The notes below the pieces were generated by a model, which made no database searches, was not told the origin of the DNA, and saw only the letters and a program-made list of their open reading frames with translations. Shown here in pieces: positions 1-7,847 of a DNA stretch of 64,000 nucleotides. Source of the DNA: Burkholderia sp. WAC0059 (GTDB lineage Bacteria; Pseudomonadota; Gammaproteobacteria; Burkholderiales; Burkholderiaceae); assembly GCF_002870125.1 (NCBI RefSeq), contig NZ_PNEO01000001.1:1-64000 (forward strand), read 5' to 3'. Every line of letters starts with the position of its first letter. Position 1 is the first letter of the stretch. A program made the translations under genes and the position numbers.

Positions 1-249
1 GAGCGAGGCGAACATGGCCGCGAGCATGCGCAGGATGGTGCGCAGCGCGTACTCGGGGAGCATGGCCGGGTCCAGCGAGATGACCTGGGTCCGGAGCGTG
101 GACATCGGCGCCATCGTCTGGTGAAACCCGATCGCGAACAGCGCGATCACGCAGATGATCAGCGGGAACGTCACAAAGTCCCACCCGTTGGGCAGCAGCC
201 GCCACGCCGACGCGTTCGCCGTCCGGTTGAGGTTGAAACTGGAATCCAC
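1..249 (-). CDS. ABC transporter permease, N-terminal part (cut by window edge)
   Basis: The first 83 residues of an inner-membrane permease are visible. A GTG start at 249 follows GGGAGG seven bases upstream. The protein begins MDSSFNLNRTANASAWRLLP and has a hydrophobic segment at about residues 28-41 (PLIICVIALFAI). From memory this beginning resembles two-domain binding-protein-dependent permeases of the nitrate/sulfonate/taurine group in Burkholderia. The substrate cannot be told, because the rest of the permease and its partners lie outside the window. The frame runs open to position 1. Confidence 0.7.
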   Translation of the reverse strand, partial: MDSSFNLNRTANASAWRLLPNGWDFVTFPLIICVIALFAIGFHQTMAPMSTLRTQVISLDPAMLPEYALRTILRMLAAMFASL

Positions 250-1037
250 TAACGGCCTCCCGCTACAGGGTGCGCGCGGCCCGCGCCGGCCAGCGTGCGG
301 CGGGCGGTTCGCGCTGAAGAATGATGAACACGGATCATGCAGGAGCGCCCGCGATCAGACGAAGAATCACAGTGCCCGGGCCAGGGCGCCGAACCTCGTC
401 ACGGCAAATCGGCGCGCTCCGGAAGACGACGACGGAATGGGCGGCCATGACGGCTCGCCGGGTTGGCGCTCGCGCCGCGCATCGAAATGCGCCTGCAGCG
501 GCAGAAGAAGGCTGAACTGCATGCTGTTTCTCCGGGACTTGCGGCCTGACACGGTTCGCGGAAAGCCAGCAGACCCGACAGCGGCGCGCGAAGCGCGCAA
601 CGGCGAACGTCTACTCGCTTTCCTTTCGCGACAACAAAAGGAAGCGGCATAACGGGTAACTGTCACTGTCGGACATCGAAGCTCCTTGCCTGCGTCCGGG
701 GACGCCCATGCCTGTTCCGGCGGCCGCGCGCCCGCCGCGAGGCAGGGACACGAGCGCAGCCGCGAACAGGCGAACCGCAACGGGAGGCCGGCCGAACCCG
801 CGCGAGCGCGTTCGTCGGGACGACGTCAATCGGGATGCACGAAGAGGTACGGCGGATATTGCGGTACTGCAGGACGCGCACCGTCTGCCTTCTGGCAGGA
901 CGGCGGCGATGGGAAGGGGCGCGGACGTCCTGCCGGTCAGGCAGCGAAACTTCTCGAAGATCGACTACTGCTACTGTCCAAGGCACCAGCCCCTTTTGTG
1001 AAGACGGGCGAATTTTAGACATTCGGCAAGCCCGAAG
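250..1037. other. 788-bp stretch without a supportable gene
   Basis: Open frames occur on both strands, but they lack a convincing start, Shine-Dalgarno site or recognisable protein and mostly mirror each other, as expected of GC-rich non-coding DNA. The left part should carry the promoter of the leftward permease gene. The stretch at about 960-1025 is slightly richer in A and T and could hold a promoter. I see no tRNA, clear terminator or repeat. Confidence 0.5.
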
Positions 1038-1523
1038 TCAACACGATTCGCGCGCGGCGTCATCGGCATGCACGGCCTGTGCGCGAGGCTCTCCGGCGGA
1101 GAGGCGTTCGAGCCACTGGCTCGCCTCGGTCAGCGCCCATAGCGGCGCCGTCTGCAGTTGCCTGTCGTAGACGGTCACGACCTGCGAAAACGCGTCGAAC
1201 GCCGCGTCGTCGAGCCGCCACCGGCCGGTTTCCCGGCCGTTCGAGAAGCACGCGGTCACGGCCGCCTCGGCGGCCGCCATCAGCCCGGGCGCAATCGAGC
1301 CGTAGCCCGCATCCGCGATCGCCGAGGCGAGAGCCAGCGTATGCAGCAGCGTCTGGGCGTCCTGGCGGGTACCGCCCGAACCGTGCAGCGCGGCCAGCGC
1401 GAGATGGACCTGCAACGCCAGACCGTTGGCGCTCGCGCGCGGAATCGGCAACAGCATCGCCTTGCTGCGGCGCGCGCGGCCGCCTTGCTGCGGCGCGCGG
1501 GAAAACGAAGGGGTCCTGGCCAT
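1038..1523 (-). CDS. Conserved Burkholderia-type protein (often labelled Fis-family regulator)
   Basis: This 161-residue protein starts MARTPSFSRAPQQGGRARRS, with a basic N-terminus followed by a helical, alanine-rich body (residues about 35-150). From memory, close relatives occur across Burkholderia and are often auto-annotated as Fis family transcriptional regulators, but I see no clear Fis helix-turn-helix here. The function is unknown. It could be a small nucleic-acid-associated or cytosolic scaffold protein. It is read leftward and is not clearly in an operon with its neighbours. Confidence 0.65.
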   Translation of the reverse strand: MARTPSFSRAPQQGGRARRSKAMLLPIPRASANGLALQVHLALAALHGSGGTRQDAQTLLHTLALASAIADAGYGSIAPGLMAAAEAAVTACFSNGRETGRWRLDDAAFDAFSQVVTVYDRQLQTAPLWALTEASQWLERLSAGEPRAQAVHADDAARESC

Positions 1524-1574
1524 GGTGCGGGAAAGGAGTCAGTCACGCGCAATAACGGCAAACCGGGCCGAAAA

Positions 1575-2051
1575 TTAAGCGTCTCGATCGTCTTCGGCGT
1601 CGCCCGAATCCTGCCCGCGCCGCCGGGCGGCCATGAACGCCTCGACGTAGCGGATCGCCTGCTCGCATTGCTCGAGCGACAGATGGTGGAGCGACGCGTG
1701 GGCCGGCTCGAATCCGAGCGCGTCGGCAGCCCAGCGGATCGCTCGCGCGCGCGCCTCGAAAGCGTTCACGCCGTCGCGCCGCACCTTGGCCGCGACCAGC
1801 GGTTCGAGCACGTCGTGCAGGCGGCTCTTCGCCTCGCGCAGCGCGGCATCGGCGAGGCGGCCGAGCGGCACGTTGCGCGTGCTGCGCGCGTGCACGCCGA
1901 TCCACGCCCCGCAGGCCGTGCAGATCCAGAGCGGACCGTGATCGTCGCGATACGGATAGGCTTCGTCGCCGTATCGCGCGAGCACGGCCCGCTCGCCGCA
2001 ATAGTCGCAAAGCGGCTGCGGCAGCGCCTTGACCGGGCGGCCTACGCGCAT
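1575..2051 (-). CDS. Zinc-finger-containing protein (DUF3268-like)
   Basis: A 158-residue protein with two CxxC pairs near its start: CDYCG (residues 15-19) and CTACGAW (44-50), separated by about 28 residues, which suits one bound zinc ion. This is the layout of the small zinc-finger-containing family PF11672/DUF3268. The rest is helical. The frame is open far upstream, but ATG at 2051 has GAGGAG eight bases before it and leads directly into the finger, so I chose it; an upstream ATG near 2140 would add about 30 residues. Function unknown; nucleic-acid contact is an inference. Confidence 0.7.
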   Translation of the reverse strand: MRVGRPVKALPQPLCDYCGERAVLARYGDEAYPYRDDHGPLWICTACGAWIGVHARSTRNVPLGRLADAALREAKSRLHDVLEPLVAAKVRRDGVNAFEARARAIRWAADALGFEPAHASLHHLSLEQCEQAIRYVEAFMAARRRGQDSGDAEDDRDA

Positions 2052-2206
2052 CGGCGGCTCCTCGGGGCGAAAACGGGCAACGGCTTCGTGGACATGGCGT
2101 GCGAAAGGAAGAAGGCGCGGCGGCGCCGTTCGCATCAGCATACCGGGAAACGCCGGCCCCGACGCCCGGAGCGCGGCACGACACGCCGCCCCCGGCAACG
2201 GCGGGA

Positions 2207-3493
2207 TTACGTGCCGGCCGCGGCGCGCGTCTCCTCGTGCGCCAGCGAGCGCGTCCGGCGCAACTCGGGAAAGAGCCGCATCCACAGCAGCGCCACGCCG
2301 ATCGTCGCGACGCCGCCCACCAGCACCGCGCGCGGCGCGCCCCACCAGCCGGCCGTGAGACCCGACTCGAATTCGCCGAGCTGATTCGACGTGCCGATGA
2401 AAAGCGAGCTGACCGCGCTCACGCGCCCGAGCATCTCGTCGGGCGTGCGCAGTTGCACGAGCGAGAGTCGCACGACGACGCTCACCACATCCGAAGCACC
2501 GAGCGCGGCCAGCGCGAGCAGCGACACGGCCAGGTTGCGCGACAGCCCGAACGCCAGCGTGGCGAGACCGAAGACGATCACGCCGCCGAACATCGCCGCG
2601 CCAGGCCGGCGGCGCAGCGGAAAATGCGCGAGCCAGACAGTGCCCGCGAGCGCGCCGGCCGCCGACGCCGAGCGCAGCAGCCCGAGCGCGAGCGGGCCGG
2701 CGTGGAGGATGTCGCGCGCGAACACGGGCAGGAGCGCGGTCGCGCCGCCGAACAGCACCGCGAAAAGATCGAGCGACATCGCCCCGAGAATGGCCGGCTG
2801 CGAGCGGATGAAGGCGATGCCCGAAAAGACGGAAGCGAGCGTCACCGGTGCGCGGGCGGCCGGCTTCGCCTGCAGCGGCACCGCGCCGACCAGCACGGCC
2901 GCCACGGCGAACGACGCGGCGCAGGCCAGATAGGCCGGCCCCGGGCCGATGCCGTAGAGCAGGCCGCCGAGCGCGGGGCCGACGATCTGCGCGGTCTGAT
3001 TGGCCGACGTGGCCCACGCCGTCGCGTGCGGCAACTGCTCGCGCGACACGACGCCGGGCAGCAGCGACGAAATCGCCGGCGACTCGAACGCGCGGGCCGC
3101 GCCCACGCACGCCGCCAGCAGATAGACGAGCGGCGCGCCCAGCCAGCCGCCGAACGTTCCCGCCGCGAACAGCAGCGCCGCGGCTCCCTCGACGGACTGG
3201 CACACCGCGGCAATCCGTCGACGGTCGTAGCGGTCCGCGACCTGGCCGACCACGAGCGTCAGCAGGAACATCGGCAGGAACTGGGCGAGACCGACGAGGC
3301 CCAGCGAAAACGCGCTGTGCGTGATGGCGTAGACGTGCCAGCCCATCGCGACCGCCAGCATCTGGAACGACATCGAGGACAGCACGCGCGCCGCCCAGAA
3401 ACGCTGGAACGCGCGGTTGCGCAACAGGCCGGCCGCTTCGCGCGTGCCTGACGCATTCGGGCCGCGATCCGGTACGGAAGGAGGAGTGCTCAT
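2207..3493 (-). CDS. MFS transporter, EntS/MFS_3-type exporter
   Basis: A 428-residue protein with about twelve hydrophobic segments, typical of the major facilitator superfamily. The loop between helices 2 and 3 carries the family signature (GQVADRYDRRRIAA, about residues 83-96). Sequence style and length match the MFS_3 group that includes the enterobactin exporter EntS. The likely role is proton-driven efflux of a small molecule across the inner membrane; the substrate is unknown and there are no siderophore genes nearby. The ATG at 3493 heads the only long frame. The 155-bp gap before the zinc-finger gene suggests separate translation. Confidence 0.85.
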   Translation of the reverse strand: MSTPPSVPDRGPNASGTREAAGLLRNRAFQRFWAARVLSSMSFQMLAVAMGWHVYAITHSAFSLGLVGLAQFLPMFLLTLVVGQVADRYDRRRIAAVCQSVEGAAALLFAAGTFGGWLGAPLVYLLAACVGAARAFESPAISSLLPGVVSREQLPHATAWATSANQTAQIVGPALGGLLYGIGPGPAYLACAASFAVAAVLVGAVPLQAKPAARAPVTLASVFSGIAFIRSQPAILGAMSLDLFAVLFGGATALLPVFARDILHAGPLALGLLRSASAAGALAGTVWLAHFPLRRRPGAAMFGGVIVFGLATLAFGLSRNLAVSLLALAALGASDVVSVVVRLSLVQLRTPDEMLGRVSAVSSLFIGTSNQLGEFESGLTAGWWGAPRAVLVGGVATIGVALLWMRLFPELRRTRSLAHEETRAAAGT

Positions 3494-3573
3494 GAACGGG
3501 CCGGCCGACTGCGACCGGAAACTCGAAAGCCGACGATTCTAGTGCAGGTCGCCGCTACCCATACGATCCATTA

Positions 3574-3611
3574 CGCCCATCGATATACCTATTAAGGCAT
3601 ATCGATGGGCG
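3574..3611. promoter_or_regulatory. Perfect 13-bp inverted repeat, candidate operator
   Basis: CGCCCATCGATAT at 3574-3586 is mirrored exactly by ATATCGATGGGCG at 3599-3611 around a 12-base AT-rich centre. A third copy of the half-site, CCATCGATATAT, lies near 3694 and is followed by TGATATAT. The repeats sit in the 321-bp space between the start of the leftward MFS gene and the start of the rightward DUF2325 gene, where a shared regulator would bind. There is no T-run, so it is not a standard terminator. Confidence 0.45.
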
Positions 3612-3814
3612 CAGGCGCCTCGCCCCGATCGAGCCGTCCGGTCCGGGTAGAAGGACCTCGCCCTGCCCCGCCGGGCGCCCTGCGGGCGGAATTCCATCGA
3701 TATATTCCGTGATATATTTCGAATTCCCCTACGACCGGCGATCGGCCGGCGCGCCTCCCGCGGAAACGGACGCGCCGACCGTCTTTCGCGCTTCGAACCG
3801 GACCAGAGGTCATC

Positions 3815-5158
3815 ATGCACGCTCCGCCGTTTCGCCTCGCCCGAACGCCGGGCCTCGAATCGCCCGACGATGCGCCGTATCTGCGCGCCCTTTCAGGCGA
3901 CGCCTGCTGCGAACCCACGGCCGCCGAAATCGACCGCCCGGGCAGGCGCGCCCGCCTGGCCGACCTCGACTCGCACCTGCACTGCTCGATCATCGGCACG
4001 TGTCTGAGCACGCACGAGCTGCGCAAACTGGTCCCGAAGTTTGCGAATCTCGACGCGCGCCACGCGAGCGACCTCGAAATCCACCATGCCGCCGTCGAGC
4101 TCGCGATCCACGGCGGCCCCGGCTGCAAGGCCCTGCAAAAGGCGCTCGACACGCGGTATGCGGGCGCGGTGCGCCTCTTCGCCTCGGCGCGCGATCCGCA
4201 GGCCCTGCTCGAGCGCTGGAACGACGCGCTGGCGAGCGGCGACATTCCGCCCGCCTACTGGGCGCTGATGACGCATCCGCAGGCCACGCTGGAAGTCCGC
4301 CAGGCCGCGTTCGGCGAACTGCACATGCTCTCGCACCTCGTCGGCGCGGCCAATCGGGCCGATATCCGGCGCCTCGTCGCGCTCGAAAAGGAAAACGTCG
4401 AACTGCGGACCAGGATGGAACGTCAGCAGGCACGGCTGCACGAGATGAGCATGCAGCGCGACGCGGCGCTGGCCGAACTGGCTGCCCAGGCAGCCCGCCC
4501 GCCGGCACCGGCCGACGACGCGCAACGGCAGGCCGAAGTCGCCGCGCTGCGCGAGGCGCTGGCCGCGCGCGACGCCCGCCTCGCGCTTCAGACGAGCCGT
4601 CGCGAAACCGCCGAGCAGCGTGCCGCGGCCGACGAAGCGACAGCGCACACGCTGCGCGCGCAGCTCGACGACGCGCATGCGCTCGTCAACGCGCTGCAGG
4701 CCGAGGCGGGCGCGATGGAGCTGGCGATGCAGCAGACGGAGCAAACGCCGTCGAACGACGTGCCCGTCAGTCTCGCGGGCAAGCGCATCGTCTACGTGGG
4801 CGGCCGGCCCGGCTCGAACCAGGCGCTGAAGCGATGGGTAACGTCGGCGGGCGGAGAGCTCGCCGTGCACGACGGCGGCATCGAGGATCGCAAGGGGTTG
4901 TTGGCGTCCACGCTCGCGGGCGCGGATCTCGCCGTGTTTCCGGTCGATTGCATCGACCACGATTCGATGAACCAGCTCAAACGCGTCTGCGAACGCCATC
5001 AGGTGGCGTATTACCCGCTGCGCACCGCGAGCGTCGCGAGTTTCGTCGAGCTGATGACCCGGCTCATGACCACCGGCGGCGACGCCGCGTCGGCCACGGC
5101 CGCCTCGATCCTCTCATCGGCGCAGCCCGCCTCGCGGTTCTGCCTGCGCCACGGCTAG
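3815..5158 (+). CDS. DUF2325 domain-containing protein
   Basis: A 447-residue protein in three parts. Residues about 40-190 form a helical N-terminal domain. Residues 190-305 are a long coiled coil rich in Ala, Glu, Arg and Gln. The C-terminus (about 313-410) is a Rossmann-like DUF2325 domain starting LAGKRIVYVGGRPGSNQALK. DUF2325 proteins are common in Burkholderia, but their activity is not established to my knowledge. The start at 3815 follows AGAGGTCATC. The stop overlaps the convergent regulator gene by four bases. A link to the neighbouring molybdenum genes is possible but unproven. Confidence 0.75.
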   Translation: MHAPPFRLARTPGLESPDDAPYLRALSGDACCEPTAAEIDRPGRRARLADLDSHLHCSIIGTCLSTHELRKLVPKFANLDARHASDLEIHHAAVELAIHGGPGCKALQKALDTRYAGAVRLFASARDPQALLERWNDALASGDIPPAYWALMTHPQATLEVRQAAFGELHMLSHLVGAANRADIRRLVALEKENVELRTRMERQQARLHEMSMQRDAALAELAAQAARPPAPADDAQRQAEVAALREALAARDARLALQTSRRETAEQRAAADEATAHTLRAQLDDAHALVNALQAEAGAMELAMQQTEQTPSNDVPVSLAGKRIVYVGGRPGSNQALKRWVTSAGGELAVHDGGIEDRKGLLASTLAGADLAVFPVDCIDHDSMNQLKRVCERHQVAYYPLRTASVASFVELMTRLMTTGGDAASATAASILSSAQPASRFCLRHG

Positions 5159-5556
5159 GCCTCGCCGCTCCGGAGCAGTTTCGTCAGCGCGGCGATCTCG
5201 GGCGCACAGGACGCCGCCGCGCGCGCCTCGATGTCGCGATAAAGACGGACGATTTCCTCGCCGACCGGCGTCAGCGTGCTGCCGCCGCCGCTCTGGCCGC
5301 CATGCTCGGAAAGGGTGGCCGGCGACTCGAGCGCCCGGTTGAGTTCGTCCATGAGCAGCCATGCGCGCCGATACGACATGTTGAGACTGCGCGCGGCGGC
5401 CGAGATCGAGCCGTGTTCGCGCACGGCCTCGAGCAGCGACACCTTGCCGGGACCTAGCGCGATCATGCCAGCGTACCGGATCCGCATGCGAAAACGTACT
5501 TCAGGCTCCGCATTTTCGCGGGCAGGGACGGCCGGATCGTGTTCGGGATGAGTCAT
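5155..5556 (-). CDS. modE: ModE-type winged-helix regulator lacking Mop domains
   Basis: A 133-residue protein matching the N-terminal DNA-binding half of ModE: the helix-turn-helix around HGSISAAARSLNMSYRRAW (residues 48-66) followed by a wing and GGSTLTPVGEEIVRLYRD. Classical ModE also carries two molybdate-binding Mop domains at its C-terminus. These are absent here, but a free two-Mop protein is encoded at 6335-6763. It probably senses molybdate, directly or through that partner, and controls the adjacent uptake genes. The frame is open far upstream; ATG at 5556 was chosen because the protein then has the normal ModE N-terminal length. Confidence 0.8.
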   Translation of the reverse strand: MTHPEHDPAVPARENAEPEVRFRMRIRYAGMIALGPGKVSLLEAVREHGSISAAARSLNMSYRRAWLLMDELNRALESPATLSEHGGQSGGGSTLTPVGEEIVRLYRDIEARAAASCAPEIAALTKLLRSGEA

Positions 5557-5633
5557 GCGCGCAAGCATACACGATGCGCTTCGTGCCTCGCGCCCCGAAG
5601 CCGCACGCGGCGCCGGGCCGACCGGCGCGTCGC

Positions 5634-6251
5634 TCAACGTCCTTCCGGAAAGCAGAACCCGAAGTCTTCGCAGCCGGGACAACCCGGTGCGGGCCCCGGC
5701 GTCGCGCCCGTTGCCAGCGCGAGTTCGCGCGCGAGGAATTTCTTCCACCGCAACCCGTCGACATTGCGCGCGACGAGCGCTGGAAAATAGCGCTCCAGCA
5801 TGTGCGTGACGTCGTCGCGCCCGTCGAGGCCCAGGTCGCGCCAAAGATGATCGGGCCGCAGACAGGCATGCGCGATGATGGTCGCGAGGCAATGCGCGTC
5901 GTCGCCCTCGACGTCGGGCGAACGAAACGCCAGCAGCAGGTCGCGCATGGCGATGGTGAAGGCGAGCCGCCCGGCATCGGCTACGGCCGGCGACACCGCG
6001 CGAGGCGCGGCGGTCTCGACGAAATCGGCGAAATGCCGGCGATACAGCGCCGCCAGCCGGTCCGGCGGCAGGCCGAGCAGCGCGAGTTCGCCGCGCACGT
6101 CCCGCGCGGCGACGAGGCGCGCGAAGAGCCGGGCGTCGGACGATCCGGCCTCGGTCCGGCCGCCCGTCAGCGCGTCGCAACGCGCCCGCGCGGCCGATTC
6201 GAAGTCCTGCCCGGCGAATGTGTGCTTCGGCAGATCCGGTCGTTCAGCCAT
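5634..6251 (-). CDS. NifQ-like protein with an incomplete cysteine motif
   Basis: A 205-residue protein whose C-terminal half resembles NifQ, which delivers molybdenum for FeMo-cofactor assembly: LWRDLGL, then ARNVDGLRWKKFLARELA, then a Cys-rich end GCPGCEDFGFC. NifQ normally has C-x4-C-x2-C-x5-C. Here C-x2-C-x5-C is kept, but the first Cys is replaced (TPGPAPGC). No nitrogenase genes are in the window. Location between modE and the molbindin gene makes a role in molybdenum handling likely. The start at 6251 is uncertain; an upstream ATG at 6293 is in frame. Confidence 0.7.
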   Translation of the reverse strand: MAERPDLPKHTFAGQDFESAARARCDALTGGRTEAGSSDARLFARLVAARDVRGELALLGLPPDRLAALYRRHFADFVETAAPRAVSPAVADAGRLAFTIAMRDLLLAFRSPDVEGDDAHCLATIIAHACLRPDHLWRDLGLDGRDDVTHMLERYFPALVARNVDGLRWKKFLARELALATGATPGPAPGCPGCEDFGFCFPEGR

Positions 6252-6334
6252 GACGTCGAGTCCGATTCGAGGCGAGCGATGCGATTGATGCACGCGGCAT
6301 GGCGACGAACGCTTCCCGCCCGCGCGGGCGGCGT

Positions 6335-6763
6335 TCAGTCATCGACGCCCACGATCACGCTCGACGCCTTGAAGATCGCGGCGGCCGGCTGGCCGGCCGC
6401 GAGGCCGAGCCGGTCGACGCTCTCGTTGGTGATGATGGCGGCAACCTGCGCGCCGGCCGGCGAGGCAACGATCACCTCGGCATTGACGGCCCCTTTCGTC
6501 ACCGACACGACCGAGCCCGCGACGCGATTGCGCGCCGACACCCGGCTGCCGTCGGCCCCGGTCATCACGATCACCGAGGACGCCTTGACGAGCGCGAACG
6601 CCGGCTTGCCGGCCGCGAGCCCCAGCGAAACCGCGCTGCCGTGCGTGACGATCGCGACGATCTCAAGACCGTGCTCGACGCTCAGGACGATCTCGTCGTT
6701 GACGGCGCCGGCCTTCACGGCGCTGACCTTGCCGGCAAAATGGTTACGGGCACTCGTGCGCAT
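6335..6763 (-). CDS. Molbindin: tandem Mop (TOBE) molybdate-binding protein
   Basis: A 142-residue protein made of two similar Mop domains: NHFAGKVSAVKAGAVNDEIV... (about residues 7-70) and RNRVAGSVVSVTKGAVNAEV... (about 78-140), each ending in LGLAAG(K/Q)PA-x4-KASSVIV. Such molbindins bind molybdate or tungstate oxyanions in the cytosol as oligomers and serve as storage or buffer. It lies leftward, upstream of nifQ-like and modE, and divergent from the transporter genes, so one control region (6764-6971) could serve both directions. Confidence 0.9.
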   Translation of the reverse strand: MRTSARNHFAGKVSAVKAGAVNDEIVLSVEHGLEIVAIVTHGSAVSLGLAAGKPAFALVKASSVIVMTGADGSRVSARNRVAGSVVSVTKGAVNAEVIVASPAGAQVAAIITNESVDRLGLAAGQPAAAIFKASSVIVGVDD

Positions 6764-6971
6764 GGCGGTCTGTCTCCAGGGGTTCGTCGGGGCGGCAACG
6801 CGTCCCGGCCAGCCGACGATGGATGGGCGGCACTACCCGCGTAGTGTAGCGGTCCTCCCGCACGCCGTCTGCGGATAAGTCCCAACCCAAATATTCGGCA
6901 GACGCAAACAACGCTCGTTCAGTCCATCGTAATATATCGGCGTTTATAACGAACGATATGGGGTGGAAGAC

Positions 6972-7847
6972 ATGATTCGCAAACTTGCAGCTTCGGTGGT
7001 CGTACTGGCGGGAATCTTCAGCGCGAACGTCTGCGCCGCCGACGAAAGCGACGTCAACGTGCTGTACGCGGGCTCGCTCGTCAACCTGATGGAGCGCAGC
7101 GTCGGCCCCGCGTTCGAGAAGGAGACGGGCCTGCACTTCCGGGGCTATGCGGCCGGCTCGAACAAGATCGCCAACGAGATCAAGGGCAAGCTGCGGCGCG
7201 GCGACGTATTCATCAGCGCGAGCCCGAAGGTCAACACGAGCCTGATGGGCGCGGACAACGGCGACCATGTGACCTGGTACGTCACCTTCGCGCAGTCGCC
7301 GCTGATGATCGGCTACAACCCGAAGAGCCGTTTCGCCGCCGATCTGCGCACGAAGCGCTGGGATCAGGTGCTGGCCGAGCCCGGCATCCGCATCGGCCGC
7401 ACCGATCCGAAGCTGGATCCGAAGGGCGCCTTCACGGTCGAGATGGTGACGAAGGCCGCCGCGCTCTACCACGAGCCGGATCTCGTCGAGAAGGTACTCG
7501 GCGCGCCCGAGAATCCCGAGCAGGTGCTGCCTGAGGAAACGCTCGTCGGCCGCCTGCAGTCGGGGCAACTCGACGCGGGCTTCTTCTACTCGACCGAAAC
7601 GTCCGACCTGAAGATTCCCGCGATCAAGCCGGCGCCCGAACTGAAGGTCCAGGCCGACTACACGCTGACGATCCTCAACGACGCGCCGAACGCAAGCGGC
7701 GCGGCCCGCTTCGTCGACTTCCTGCTGAGCGCCGAAGGCCGCCGGCTCCTCGCCGAGCACGGCGTCGACGTCGTGCAGCCGACCGTGAGCGGCAACGAGC
7801 AGGCCATTCCCTCGCCGGTTCAGGCCGTGATCGACGCCGCGCAATGA
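6972..7847 (+). CDS. Molybdate/tungstate-type ABC substrate-binding protein
   Basis: A 291-residue periplasmic protein with a signal peptide (MIRKLAASVVVLAGIFSANVCAA, cut near residue 23). The mature part starts with VNVLYAGSLVNLMERSVGPAF and has AAGSNKIANEIKG, the pattern of the WtpA/ModA extracellular oxyanion-binding families. It delivers the ligand to the fused permease-ATPase that follows. ATG at 6972 was preferred over the in-frame GTG at 6963 because it gives a normal signal peptide and has GGAAGA just upstream. Its stop overlaps the next start (ATGA). The choice between molybdate and tungstate cannot be read from the sequence. Confidence 0.85.
   Translation: MIRKLAASVVVLAGIFSANVCAADESDVNVLYAGSLVNLMERSVGPAFEKETGLHFRGYAAGSNKIANEIKGKLRRGDVFISASPKVNTSLMGADNGDHVTWYVTFAQSPLMIGYNPKSRFAADLRTKRWDQVLAEPGIRIGRTDPKLDPKGAFTVEMVTKAAALYHEPDLVEKVLGAPENPEQVLPEETLVGRLQSGQLDAGFFYSTETSDLKIPAIKPAPELKVQADYTLTILNDAPNASGAARFVDFLLSAEGRRLLAEHGVDVVQPTVSGNEQAIPSPVQAVIDAAQ

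Noticed and set aside
1158..2384. Long rightward open frame over the zinc-finger and MFS genes
   Set aside because: Arg- and Ala-rich translation with no family features, mirroring real leftward genes; typical of GC-rich antisense frames.
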